Of a DNA stretch of 64,000 nucleotides, positions 7,675-16,170 are shown piece by piece. Made by a program: the position numbers and the translations under genes. The notes below the pieces were generated by a model. That model had not been told where the DNA came from. It worked only from the letters and a program-made list of their open reading frames with translations, and did no database searches. Origin of the DNA: CAZUMJ01 sp964621605. Its GTDB lineage: Bacteria; Actinomycetota; Acidimicrobiia; Acidimicrobiales; Iamiaceae. The stretch is taken from NCBI GenBank assembly GCA_964621605.1, contig CAZUMJ010000015.1, forward strand, positions 5,954 to 69,953. Reading direction: 5' to 3'. Position 1 is the stretch's first letter; every line of letters begins with the position of its first letter.

Positions 7675-8505
7675 ATGACAAGCGTTGTCGGGCGATCGGT
7701 CGCCATGGGGCAGGCAGTTCTCAAGGGCGCGTCACGGCCCCAGGCCATTCCGACGCAGGTGCGCGAGGTCGGTTCGACGTTGCTCGCTGCGGCGATCTAT
7801 CCGCTCGGTTGGCTCGACGGTGGCCCCGGTGGACGTGTGCGCTCGCCGCAGGGTCCGCGCCGCGTGATCGGTAGCCCCGTGCTCCTCGTGCACGGCTACC
7901 TGTCGAACAAGTCGAACTGGTACAGGGTTGAGCGCGAGTTGCGGTCCGTCGGGTTCAGCGATATCCACGCGATGAACTACTCCTCTCGTCATGCCGACAT
8001 CGAGGAGCTCTCCGCTGCACTCGTGGTCAGGGCACGCGAGGTGCTCGACACGACGGGTGCAGACCGGATTCACCTGATCGGCCACTCGCTCGGCGGGGTG
8101 GTGATCCGTGACGCGGTGACCCGCGGCGGTCTGTCCGAGGCAGCATCCGCGGTGACGGTCGCCTCGCCGCACGGGGGCTGTGACTTTGCGCGGCTCGGCG
8201 GCGCAGCGGCCCGGGGCAACATGATCGGCCAGCAGCTTCGCCCGGGTTCCCCGTACCTGAGGGCGCTCTGGGCGGCGCGGCCAGCTGGCGACACCCGTTT
8301 CGTGGCGTACTACAGCAACCTCGACATCTTGGTGGCGGGTCATCGAGCCAAGATGATCGAGCCGTCGCTCGATGCGAAGAACATCTTGGTGAAGGACCAC
8401 GGGCACCTGTCGATCGTGCTGTCCAGCCGGTTGACGAGCTCGATCGGCGAGGAACTGCTGGCGGTGGAGCGTTCGCACACCGGCCGCTCTGCACGCGTGG
8501 CCTGA
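7675..8505 (+). CDS. Alpha/beta-hydrolase, lipase/PGAP1-like
   Basis: The 276-residue protein has the lipase nucleophile elbow GHSLGG (Ser nucleophile) after the oxyanion-hole strand VLLVHGYLSNKSNWY; ASPHGG follows the elbow and a His lies in KDHGHLSIV near the C-terminus, completing a plausible Ser-Asp-His triad. This arrangement is typical of bacterial triacylglycerol lipase/esterase proteins. The ATG at 7675 has GAGGAG upstream. The N-terminus contains a short hydrophobic region (LLAAAIYPLGW) but no clear signal peptide, so location is uncertain. A strong hairpin follows the gene. Confidence 0.85.
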   Translation: MTSVVGRSVAMGQAVLKGASRPQAIPTQVREVGSTLLAAAIYPLGWLDGGPGGRVRSPQGPRRVIGSPVLLVHGYLSNKSNWYRVERELRSVGFSDIHAMNYSSRHADIEELSAALVVRAREVLDTTGADRIHLIGHSLGGVVIRDAVTRGGLSEAASAVTVASPHGGCDFARLGGAAARGNMIGQQLRPGSPYLRALWAARPAGDTRFVAYYSNLDILVAGHRAKMIEPSLDAKNILVKDHGHLSIVLSSRLTSSIGEELLAVERSHTGRSARVA

Positions 8506-8566
8506 CCTGGCCGAGCCGAGCGGCGTGCAGCCGCGCCGTCGACGGCTCATCTGCGTCGTCTCGGCT

Positions 8567-8601
8567 GTGGAGAATGAGGTGGGTTTCCACCTCTTCTCCA
8601 C
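8567..8601 (+). terminator. Long hairpin after the hydrolase gene
   Basis: GTGGAGAA-t-GAGGTGG pairs with CCACCTC-TTCTCCAC: 15 pairs with one bulged base and a 4-nt loop, 61 nt after the stop codon. It separates the hydrolase from the nrdJ promoter. Confidence 0.7.
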
Positions 8602-8827
8602 CGGTCGTCCACGGGAAATTCACAGCGTTGTGCCCCTTCCGTTCCACAGGGCTACCTCCGTATCGTCATGCACGACCGGTCCCGCGGCGCGGGTGGCCGG
8701 ACAAGCTGGGACGTGCTCGGTCTGGTGGCCTGGGGACACGTGTGAGGGATCATCGGCACAGCGTCGTGCCGCGCTTGCGAGATTTCGCGAGCGCCCTCTG
8801 ACCTGGCTATTCGCGCCGCGGGCCGCG

Positions 8828-8857
8828 TTGACAACGGTGGAACTACCGTGCTGTAAT
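8828..8857 (+). promoter_or_regulatory. Probable nrdJ promoter
   Basis: A consensus -35 TTGACA (8828-8833) and a -10-like TGTAAT (8852-8857) are separated by 18 bp. The predicted start of transcription, about 8864, would fall inside the first NrdR-type box and leave a leader of about 180 nt before nrdJ. The leader contains a small hairpin (GGGAG-agg-CTCCC, 8954-8966). I see no cobalamin-riboswitch B12 box in it. Confidence 0.6.
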
Positions 8858-8860
8858 TCA

Positions 8861-8917
8861 CCCCACATCTTGTGGCGACCAGGCGTCGGGGGACGCCTTC
8901 ACCACTACAGGTTGTGG
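8861..8917 (+). promoter_or_regulatory. Pair of NrdR-type boxes before nrdJ
   Basis: Two imperfect 16-bp palindromes resemble the NrdR box (core CNANATNTNG): 8861-8876 CCCCACATCTTGTGGC and 8902-8917 CCACTACAGGTTGTGG, the second widening to CACCAC...GTGGTG. Their centres are 41 bp apart, about four helical turns, which is the arrangement known for NrdR sites. The first overlaps the predicted transcription start. Confidence 0.65.
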
Positions 8918-9041
8918 TGAACGGGGCGCCTTCGATCGGCGTCTCAGCCGGGTGGGAGAGGCTCCCGCACGGTGCTACAGCCCACATCTTCCCCAATGAG
9001 CCATCCCTCACGTTGGCCCGTCGAACCCGAGGAGCGTCCCC

Positions 9042-11927
9042 ATGGCCCTGGCCCCAGAACAGACCGGCATCGGCATCCGCCGGCATTTCACGACCGAGGG
9101 CACGCACCCCTACGACCAGGTCACGTGGGAGAAGCGTGACGCGCGCATCACCAACTACCGCGACGGCTCTGTCGCCTTCGAGCAGCTGGGTGTCGAGTTC
9201 CCCACGTCGTGGTCGTTGAACGCCACGAACATCGTGGCGCAGAAGTACTTCCGGGGTACCCCGGGCACCCCCGAGCGCGAGACGTCGCTCAAGCAGGTCG
9301 TCGACCGGGTCGTCGACACCGTCACCACCTGGGGCATCGAGGGCGGTTACTTCGTCGACGAGCGCGAAGCCGAGACGTTCCGTGCCGAGCTGAAGTACCT
9401 CATGGTCACGCAGTCGGCGGCGTTCAACTCGCCTGTGTGGTTCAACATCGGGGTACCGAACGTGCCGCAGCAGGCATCGGCCTGCTTCATCCTGTCCGTC
9501 GACGACTCGATGGACTCGATCCTCAACTGGTACCGAGAAGAAGGCGTCATCTTCAAGGGTGGCTCCGGGGCAGGCGTGAACCTGTCGCGCATCCGCTCCT
9601 CGAAGGAGCTCCTCAAGGGTGGAGGCACCGCCTCGGGCCCGGTGAGTTTCATGCGTGGCGCCGACTCGTCCGCGGGCACCATCAAGTCCGGCGGCAAGAC
9701 CCGCCGTGCCGCGAAGATGGTGATCCTCGACGTGGCACACCCCGATGTCGAGGAGTTCATCTGGTGCAAGGCCCGCGAGGAGCGCAAGGCCCGCGTGCTG
9801 CGTGATGCCGGCTTCGACATGGACCTCGACGGCGACGACGCCTACTCCGTGCAGTACCAGAACGCCAACAACTCGGTGCGCGTCACCGACGAGTTCATGC
9901 AGGCGGTCGAGGCCGACGCCGACTGGCATCTCCGTGCCGTCACCGACGGCTCGATCCAGCGCACGGTGCGGGCACGCGAGCTGTTCCGCAGCATTGCCCA
10001 GGCCGCGTGGGACTGCGCCGACCCGGGCATGCAGTTCGACACCACCATCAACCGGTGGCACACCGCTGCCAACACCGGTCGCATCAACGGCTCGAACCCG
10101 TGCTCCGAGTACATGCACCTCGACAACTCGGCGTGCAACCTCGCGAGCATCAACCTGCTCAAGTACCTCGTGAGCCAGCCTGACGGAAGCGACGTCTTCG
10201 ACCTCGACGGGTTCCGCCAGACGGTCGAGCTCGTGTTCACCGCGCAAGAGATCCTCGTCGGGCGTGCCGACTACCCGACCGGGCCGATCGGCGACACCTC
10301 CCGGAAGTTCCGTCAGCTCGGCATCGGCTACGCGAACCTGGGCGCGCTGCTCATGGCGCTGGGCCTTCCCTACGACTCTGACCCCGGTCGAGCCTGGGCC
10401 GCGGCCATCACTGCGCTGATGACCGGGCACGCGTATGCCACCTCGGCCCGCACGGCTGGGCGCATGGGCCCGTTCGCCGGCTACGACGAGAACAAGGAGC
10501 ACATGCTGCGCGTGCTCGACCAGCACCGGAGCGCAGCGGCGCACATCGACGAAGAGCTCGTCCCCGCCGAGTTGCTCTCAGCGGCGCAGCAAGCGTGGGA
10601 CGAGGCATGCGAGCTCGGCAACGCCTTCGGCGTGCGCAACTCCCAGGCGAGCGTGCTCGCCCCGACCGGCACCATCGGTCTGATGATGGACTGCGACACC
10701 ACCGGCATCGAGCCCGATCTCGGTCTGTGCAAGCTCAAGAAGCTGGTGGGCGGTGGCACGATGAGCATCGTCAACCAGACGATCCCGCGTGCCCTGCGCC
10801 GCCTCGGCTACGACGCCACGCAGATCGCCGAGATCGTCGCCTACATCGACGAGAACAAGACGATCCTCGGTGCGCCGCACCTCGCCGCCGACCACATCGC
10901 CGTGTTCGCGTGCTCGATGGGCGACAACGCCATCCACTACCTCGGTCACGTGAAGATGATGGGCGCGGTCCAGCCGTTCATCTCGGGCGCCATCTCCAAG
11001 ACGGTCAACATGCCCCAAGACGTGACCGTGGAAGACGTCGAGCAGTTGCACCTCGACGCGTGGAAGTTGGGCGTCAAGGCGGTCGCCATCTATCGCGACA
11101 ACTGCAAGGTCGCCCAGCCGCTGGCGATGGCCAAGAAGGATGACGACGAGGCACCCTCGGAAGCACCGGTCGTCGCCACGCAGGTGGTCGAGCGCATCGT
11201 CGAGAAGGTCATCAAGGTGCCGGTGCGCGAGAAGCTCCCGCGCAGCCGCACAAGCCGCACCTTCGAGTTCCGGGTCGCCGACTGCAAGGGCTTCGTGCAC
11301 GTCGGCGAGTACGCCGACGGCCGGCCCGGCGAGCTCTTCCTCAAGGTGTCGAAGCAGGGTTCCACGCTCGCAGGCGTGATGGACGCGTTCGCCATCTCGG
11401 TCAGCCACGGCCTGCAGTACGGGGTGCCGCTCCGCAGCTTCGTCGAGGCGTTCACCAACATGCGCTTCGAGCCTGCCGGCATGACCGACGACCCCGACAT
11501 CCGCTTCGCATCCTCGTTGCTCGACTACATCTTCCGCCGCCTTGCGGTCGACTACCTGAGCATCGAGGAGCGGGCCGAGCTCAACATCCTCACCATCGCG
11601 GAGCGCAGCCAGCCCACGCTGCCCGGTGTCGAAGAGACGGTCACCCAGAACGTGCAGGGGCAAGACGTGGTGGCCGACCCGCCGTCGGTCGAGTCTGCCG
11701 CCGAGTTGGCCTTGCGTCTCGAGGCCGAGGCGGGCACGTCGGCGCCATCGCTCCTCGACCGAGCCGGCGTGACCGACCCGACCCCTCCCAAGGCGAGCCC
11801 TGCCATCCCTGTCGCGGCCGCGGCCCACAACGATGCTCCCTACTGCATGCAGTGTGGGGTACAGATGCAGCGGGCCGGTTCGTGCCACGCCTGCCCGAGC
11901 TGCGGCAGCACCAGCGGCTGCAGCTGA
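9042..11927 (+). CDS. nrdJ: Adenosylcobalamin-dependent (class II) ribonucleoside-diphosphate reductase
   Basis: NrdJ makes deoxyribonucleotides without oxygen dependence, using coenzyme B12. The 961-residue protein has the family landmarks in order: N-terminal Cys of the redox pair in ASACFILSVDDS, the loop FKGGSGAGVNLS, the thiyl-radical motif NPCSEY (Cys and Glu), and the phosphate-binding APTGTIGLMMDCDT. A C-terminal domain (about 740-850) is followed by a linker and a Cys-rich zinc-ribbon-like tail (CMQCG...CHACPSCG...CS) that probably re-reduces the active site. The ATG has GAGGAG upstream. No intein or frameshift is seen. NrdR-type boxes lie upstream. Confidence 0.97.
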   Translation: MALAPEQTGIGIRRHFTTEGTHPYDQVTWEKRDARITNYRDGSVAFEQLGVEFPTSWSLNATNIVAQKYFRGTPGTPERETSLKQVVDRVVDTVTTWGIEGGYFVDEREAETFRAELKYLMVTQSAAFNSPVWFNIGVPNVPQQASACFILSVDDSMDSILNWYREEGVIFKGGSGAGVNLSRIRSSKELLKGGGTASGPVSFMRGADSSAGTIKSGGKTRRAAKMVILDVAHPDVEEFIWCKAREERKARVLRDAGFDMDLDGDDAYSVQYQNANNSVRVTDEFMQAVEADADWHLRAVTDGSIQRTVRARELFRSIAQAAWDCADPGMQFDTTINRWHTAANTGRINGSNPCSEYMHLDNSACNLASINLLKYLVSQPDGSDVFDLDGFRQTVELVFTAQEILVGRADYPTGPIGDTSRKFRQLGIGYANLGALLMALGLPYDSDPGRAWAAAITALMTGHAYATSARTAGRMGPFAGYDENKEHMLRVLDQHRSAAAHIDEELVPAELLSAAQQAWDEACELGNAFGVRNSQASVLAPTGTIGLMMDCDTTGIEPDLGLCKLKKLVGGGTMSIVNQTIPRALRRLGYDATQIAEIVAYIDENKTILGAPHLAADHIAVFACSMGDNAIHYLGHVKMMGAVQPFISGAISKTVNMPQDVTVEDVEQLHLDAWKLGVKAVAIYRDNCKVAQPLAMAKKDDDEAPSEAPVVATQVVERIVEKVIKVPVREKLPRSRTSRTFEFRVADCKGFVHVGEYADGRPGELFLKVSKQGSTLAGVMDAFAISVSHGLQYGVPLRSFVEAFTNMRFEPAGMTDDPDIRFASSLLDYIFRRLAVDYLSIEERAELNILTIAERSQPTLPGVEETVTQNVQGQDVVADPPSVESAAELALRLEAEAGTSAPSLLDRAGVTDPTPPKASPAIPVAAAAHNDAPYCMQCGVQMQRAGSCHACPSCGSTSGCS

Positions 11928-11980
11928 CCGGCTGACGTACGCCACGCCAGGGCTTCCTCGCCCGGCGACAACACGAGGTT

Positions 11981-12024
11981 CGGTCGAACGGTGCTCTCCC
12001 TACGGGTGGAGCACCGTTCGACCG
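11981..12024. terminator. Perfect 16-bp hairpin between nrdJ and the VOC remnant
   Basis: CGGTCGAACGGTGCTC (11981-11996) pairs perfectly with 12009-12024 across a 12-nt loop. It begins 53 nt after the nrdJ stop and overlaps the 3' end of the convergent VOC fragment, so it can act in both directions. Confidence 0.75.
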
Positions 12025-12254
12025 TCCGGGGTGATGGTCCAGCCCGGGTTGTGGGCGACCTCCCACGGGTGACCGTCCGGGTCGATGAAGACTCCCGAGT
12101 AGCCACCCCACTCTGTGGGTGCGCCGGCGCGACCGATGCGGGCGCCGGCGGCAGTAGCCGCGTCGAGCACCGCGTCGACCTCGGCGGGCGAACCAACATG
12201 GTGTGCGATCGGGGTGGCCGGCGCGAAGGCCTGCGGCTCCCATGCGGTGCCGCC
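12000..12254 (-). pseudogene. 5'-truncated VOC/glyoxalase-like gene fragment
   Basis: The minus-strand frame encodes only the C-terminal half of a VOC (glyoxalase/bleomycin-resistance) domain: AHHVGSPAEVDAVLDAA, then EWGGYSGVFIDPDGHPWEVA and the ending NPGWTITPDG, about 80 residues where the family has about 130. No in-frame start precedes this segment, and the N-terminal half is absent on all frames. The frame continues upstream only into unrelated sequence: a perfect hairpin at 12264-12295 and the 3' end of the next gene. It is therefore a deletion remnant, or less likely an assembly junction. Confidence 0.75.
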
Positions 12255-12263
12255 ATGACGCGT

Positions 12264-12295
12264 CGGAGCCCCGAGGTTGTCGCCTCGGGGCTCCG
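12264..12295 (-). terminator. Perfect 13-bp hairpin after the secreted Thr-rich protein gene
   Basis: CGGAGCCCCGAGG (12264-12276) pairs perfectly with 12283-12295 across the loop TTGTCG. On the minus strand it lies 47 nt past the stop codon of the 12343-13863 gene. Confidence 0.8.
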
Positions 12296-12342
12296 AACAC
12301 GCAGAGTGGGCCGCACCTCGCGGCCTCACATGGGTGGAACGC

Positions 12343-13863
12343 TCAGCCTGTGAAGGTCGGCAGGGCACGTACCGGCTGCGCGACCGGCGCCACGGGCACT
12401 GCCGCGCACTGCGGGAGGACGCTGGCCGGCGCGACCGTTGTGGTGGTTGCAGCGATGGTCGTCGTCGGTGCGACCGTGGTGGTCGAGACGACGGTCGTCG
12501 TTGGTGCAACGGTCGTGGAACCCTGGGGGATCGACGTCGACGAGGTGGTCGTCGGTGCCACCGTCGTGGTCGGTGCCACCGTCGTGGTCGGTGCCGCGGT
12601 CGTGGTCGGTGCCACGGTCGTGGTCGGCCCGACCACGACGGGCGCAACACCGTTCGCGGGCACGACCGCGGCGCCTGCCGGCGGGGTGGCTGTGGCCGAG
12701 TTGGTGAAGGTGCCGTTCGTGGAGCTCGCCACCGCGGTGAAGGTCAACGACACCGACCCGGTCGTGCTCCCGCTCGATCCGGGAACGGTGAACGGACCCG
12801 CCCAGCGCAGCGGGTTGCACACCGGGCTCGGGTCAGCGGTGGTGATGCCGCTGGTCGAGCCGAGGACGTAGCCGAAGCCCGTCGGCATGGTGTCGGTGAT
12901 GTCTGCGAGCGTCACCGCGGCCGCGTTCGGGTTCGACACCGTGATCGTGTAGTGCACCTGTTGGCCGGGAGCGGCGTTGGGGGTGTCAACCGTCTTGGTC
13001 ACCGTGAGCGGGAGTATCCCGAGCGGCGAGAACGTGGTCAGGTGCGACACCGTGGTCGAGGCGCCCGCGGCGATCGCCTGGGTCCAGCTCAGGCCAGCAC
13101 CGTTGTCTTGCACCTCGGCATCGGTCGTGCCCGGTGTGACGGTGTTCGGGAACGGCGCCTTCGACCCGATCGCGGCCCAGACGGTGTCGAAGTCGTCTTC
13201 CATGTAGCGGCTACCGGGGGTCAGGGGGAACCAGCTCTCGATCCGGTTCGGGTTCACCGAGCTCGGCGGCGCGAGGCAGGTGACGCCCGCACCATCGAGA
13301 CGGCCGAGCCCCTCGTCGGAGTCCTGCAGGTAGCAGTCAGCCGCCCGGTAGATGGTGGCGGTGACGGCGGTCGCGCTTTGGACGGCGACATCGGTCCGGT
13401 ACGACTCACTCCCGACCACATAGGTGTCGGTCTCCGTCACGGTGAACGGCCCGCCGTGCACGACGGTCACCACCTTGAACGGGTCGGTGGCCGAGCCGGC
13501 GCCGCTGACCGGGGTCTGGCTGACCGGCGTCCATGCCACGTAGCCGGGGGCGCCCGTCGCGCTGCCGCCAGCGGGGACGTCCGCGGGTCCGTAGAGGTTC
13601 GTGCCGTCGGTGACGAAGGTGCCGCATGCGGTGTCGCCGAAGAACTCGCCGTCCTGGTCCCCGACGTGCTTGACGTTGCAGTTCAGGTCCGTCGTGATGC
13701 TGACCAGGTTCAACGGTCCTGCCGACACGATGTCAGCCTGACCGGTGGATGCGCTCGCAACGGGAGCGCCGATGACGCCGACGAGGGTTGTCGCCGCGAC
13801 TGCTGTAGCAGCGAGGAAGCTGTGCAACGCCGGGCGCGATCGCCCGGATCGGAGGAGGGACAT
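12343..13863 (-). CDS. Secreted protein with DUF11-type beta domain and Thr/Val/Pro repeats, ending PTFTG
   Basis: The 506-residue protein has a signal peptide (basic N-terminus, hydrophobic 17-35, cleavage near ASAST). Residues of about 40-270 form a Cys-containing beta-rich region I do not recognise. Around 280-410 is a DUF11 / conserved-repeat domain (LTVTKTVDTPNAAPGQQVHY, then ITVSNPNAAAVTL), typical of surface proteins. Residues 415-480 are TTTVAPTTT-type repeats, a likely wall-spanning stalk. The last residues are ALPTFTG, with no following hydrophobic segment, so this is not a classical LPxTG sorting signal. A similar P-T-Y-T-G tail ends the protein at 61015-62415. Role unknown. Confidence 0.8.
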   Translation of the reverse strand: MSLLRSGRSRPALHSFLAATAVAATTLVGVIGAPVASASTGQADIVSAGPLNLVSITTDLNCNVKHVGDQDGEFFGDTACGTFVTDGTNLYGPADVPAGGSATGAPGYVAWTPVSQTPVSGAGSATDPFKVVTVVHGGPFTVTETDTYVVGSESYRTDVAVQSATAVTATIYRAADCYLQDSDEGLGRLDGAGVTCLAPPSSVNPNRIESWFPLTPGSRYMEDDFDTVWAAIGSKAPFPNTVTPGTTDAEVQDNGAGLSWTQAIAAGASTTVSHLTTFSPLGILPLTVTKTVDTPNAAPGQQVHYTITVSNPNAAAVTLADITDTMPTGFGYVLGSTSGITTADPSPVCNPLRWAGPFTVPGSSGSTTGSVSLTFTAVASSTNGTFTNSATATPPAGAAVVPANGVAPVVVGPTTTVAPTTTAAPTTTVAPTTTVAPTTTSSTSIPQGSTTVAPTTTVVSTTTVAPTTTIAATTTTVAPASVLPQCAAVPVAPVAQPVRALPTFTG

Positions 13864-14002
13864 GTGAGGGCGCCTTTCAATGGGGTGGTTCTGTTGTCTG
13901 TGGGCTTGATCCCACCGATGTGTCGCCGCCGAACGACACGCTTCGTAGGGTAGAACTTCGCGGAGCAGATGTCCGCGCGCGGCAGATGCCCCAGGAGGAT
14001 GG

Positions 14003-14296
14003 ATGGACTCGAATCCACAACTGATCCTGAGCGATCACGTCGAAGCGTCGCGTTTCGAGCTGCGCGCAGACGGCGAGCTCGTCGGCTTCGTGGACTACCG
14101 CGCAGATGGGGCGAACCTGCGGCTCGTGCACACCGAGGTCGTGCCGGCATTCGCAGGCAAGGGGATGGGCGGCAAGCTCGCGCGAGCGGTCCTCGACGAG
14201 GTACGGGCTCGGTCCGTGCAGGTGCGGCCAACGTGCGAGTTCCTTGCCACCTGGATCGAGCGGCACCCCGACTACGCCGATCTCGTCGCTCCCTGA
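14003..14296 (+). CDS. Short GNAT-fold N-acetyltransferase (YidJ/COG2388 type)
   Basis: The 97-residue protein has the minimal GNAT core: FELRADGELVGFVDY strands, then RLVHTEVVPAFAGKGMGGKL, where the GKGMGGKLAR loop binds acetyl-CoA pyrophosphate, and a C-terminal CEFLATWIERHPDY motif typical of this small subfamily. AGGAGG stands just before the ATG at 14003. It lies 9 nt before the ABC transporter pair on the same strand, so it may be co-transcribed with it. The acceptor substrate is unknown. Confidence 0.85.
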   Translation: MDSNPQLILSDHVEASRFELRADGELVGFVDYRADGANLRLVHTEVVPAFAGKGMGGKLARAVLDEVRARSVQVRPTCEFLATWIERHPDYADLVAP

Positions 14297-14305
14297 CCAA
14301 CGCCC

Positions 14306-15313
14306 ATGTCGTCCATTTCCGCAGCCGCAACCGGCCTTGCGATCGACGCGCACGGACTTGTGAAGCGATTCGGCGACAAGACGGCGCTCGGAGGGATCGA
14401 CCTCCAGGTTCCGGTCGGGACCGTCACGGCATTGCTCGGCCCGAACGGTGCGGGAAAGACGACCGCGGTGCGCATCCTCACGACCTTGAGCCGTGCAGAC
14501 GAGGGGACCGCGTCCGTCGCCGGCTTCGACGTGGTCAGCCACGCCACCGACGTGCGCCGTCGCATCGGGCTGACGGCGCAGGACGCCACGGTCGATCCAT
14601 TGCTGACCGGCGTCGAGAACCTGGTGCTGGTGGGCGAGCTCCATCACCTGGGCAGAGCGGCGGCTCGGCGGCGGGCGCGCGCCCTGCTTGAGGAGTTCTC
14701 GCTGCAAGACGCCGCCGATCGAGTCGCCGGGGGCTACTCGGGTGGGATGCGGCGTCGCCTTGACCTCGCGGCGACGCTCGTGGCAGACCCCGAGGTCCTC
14801 TTCCTCGACGAACCCACCACCGGGCTCGACCCGCGTGCACGTGCCGAGTTGTGGGACGTCCTCGACGTGCTCGTGGCGCGCGGTACGACGATCCTGCTGA
14901 CGACGCAGTACCTCGATGAAGCCGATCGGCTCGCCGACGAGATCGTGGTCGTCGACCATGGCAGCGTCATCGCCCGTGGCGATGCGCTCGCCCTCAAGCG
15001 TCAGGTCGGCGGCGTGCAGATCCAGTTGGTGGTAAGCGACAGTGCGCAGCTTCCCGAGGCGGTGCAGCACCTCGCACACGCGGCGGGCGCAGAGCCGACC
15101 GTCGACGCGGGGGCGCGCTCCGCGACGGTGGCCGCCCACGACGGGGTGGCCGTGCTGGCAGGGTTGGCAGCATCGCTACGAGACATGGGCATCGGCGTCG
15201 ACGACCTCGGCCTACGCCACCCGACGCTCGACGAGGTGTTCCTCACGCTCACTGGTCAACCGCCTCCGGTGCGACCCGGGGATGCGAGCGCGACGTCGGA
15301 GGAGGCTCGATGA
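14306..15313 (+). CDS. DrrA-like ABC transporter ATP-binding protein
   Basis: The 335-residue cytoplasmic ATPase carries Walker A GPNGAGKT, the signature YSGGMRRRLD, Walker B VLFLDEPTTGLD and the switch histidine region LLTTQYLDEADRLAD. The C-terminal 110 residues form the DrrA-type extension. DrrA family proteins power daunorubicin-type or lipid/antibiotic export with a single ABC-2 permease. The stop overlaps the permease start by 4 bp (ATGA), which implies coupled translation. Confidence 0.93.
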   Translation: MSSISAAATGLAIDAHGLVKRFGDKTALGGIDLQVPVGTVTALLGPNGAGKTTAVRILTTLSRADEGTASVAGFDVVSHATDVRRRIGLTAQDATVDPLLTGVENLVLVGELHHLGRAAARRRARALLEEFSLQDAADRVAGGYSGGMRRRLDLAATLVADPEVLFLDEPTTGLDPRARAELWDVLDVLVARGTTILLTTQYLDEADRLADEIVVVDHGSVIARGDALALKRQVGGVQIQLVVSDSAQLPEAVQHLAHAAGAEPTVDAGARSATVAAHDGVAVLAGLAASLRDMGIGVDDLGLRHPTLDEVFLTLTGQPPPVRPGDASATSEEAR

Positions 15314-16167
15314 GCGCGGAGGCCGAACCAGACCTTCCCCATGGTGAGATTCCCGAGTTGGCGGATCGGCGCGGGAGCGTCGTGCACGACGTCTGGGTCA
15401 TCGCACGCCGAGGCCTCGTCCACATGCGACGCCAGCCCGAAGCGCTGAGCGACGCCACCATCCAGCCGATCATGTTCGTGCTGCTGTTCGCGTACGTGTT
15501 CGGTGGGGCGATCTCGGTTCCGGGGAACGGCAACTACCGCGAGTTCCTGATGGGCGGCATCTTCGCCCAGAGCATCGTGTTCACCGCGTTCGGCGTCGCC
15601 CTGGCCCTGTCGAACGACCGCAAGAACTCGGCGGTGGATCGGTTCCGTGCCCTGCCGATCGCACGCGGGACGGTACTGGCGGGCCACGCGGTCGCGAACC
15701 TGCTGAAGGCCGTGCTGCCGATCGTGTTGATGTCGCTGTGCGGCCTGCTCGTCGGCTGGCGCATCCGGGCGGGGTTGGTGCAAGCCGTGAACGGCTATCT
15801 GCTGCTGTTCGCGTTCGCTTTCGCCATGATCTGGGTTGGTGTCCTCATCGGGAGCCTCGTCGAGACGCCCGAAGGGGTGCAGGGTCTCGGTTTCGTCACG
15901 ATGTTCCCCGCGACGTTCGTGGCCAGCACGTTCGTGCCCGTCGACTCGATGCCGGGCGTATTGCGGACCGTCGCCGCCTGGAACCCCGTCACGACCTTGT
16001 CCGACGCCACCCGCCACCACTTCGGAAACCCGAGCGCGCTGATCGACGGCTCTACCCCTTGGCCCATGGCCCACCCCGCGCTCTACACCTGGTTGTGGAT
16101 CGTGGTGCTTGTCTGCGTCTGCGCGCCCCTGTCGGTGCGGGCGTATCAGCGGAGCATCGCGGACTGA
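15310..16167 (+). CDS. DrrB-like ABC-2 type permease
   Basis: The 285-residue integral membrane protein has about six hydrophobic segments and the ABC-2 family signature (AWNPVTTLSDATRHHFGNP). The N-terminal amphipathic region (VWVIARRGLVHMRRQPEAL) is typical of DrrB. It forms an exporter with the preceding ATPase, overlapping it by ATGA. The substrate cannot be told from the sequence; an antibiotic or lipid is usual in this family. Confidence 0.93.
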   Translation: MSAEAEPDLPHGEIPELADRRGSVVHDVWVIARRGLVHMRRQPEALSDATIQPIMFVLLFAYVFGGAISVPGNGNYREFLMGGIFAQSIVFTAFGVALALSNDRKNSAVDRFRALPIARGTVLAGHAVANLLKAVLPIVLMSLCGLLVGWRIRAGLVQAVNGYLLLFAFAFAMIWVGVLIGSLVETPEGVQGLGFVTMFPATFVASTFVPVDSMPGVLRTVAAWNPVTTLSDATRHHFGNPSALIDGSTPWPMAHPALYTWLWIVVLVCVCAPLSVRAYQRSIAD

Positions 16168-16170
16168 CCT

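Noticed and set aside
8652..10544. Long minus-strand frame opposite nrdJ
   Set aside because: Antisense shadow of nrdJ, with His/Arg/Val-rich composition and no domain.
12433..12640. Regular GTCGTGGTCGGTGCCACC-type repeats that look like a CRISPR array
   Set aside because: They are the codons of TTTVAPTTT repeats in a coding frame; there are no unique spacers.
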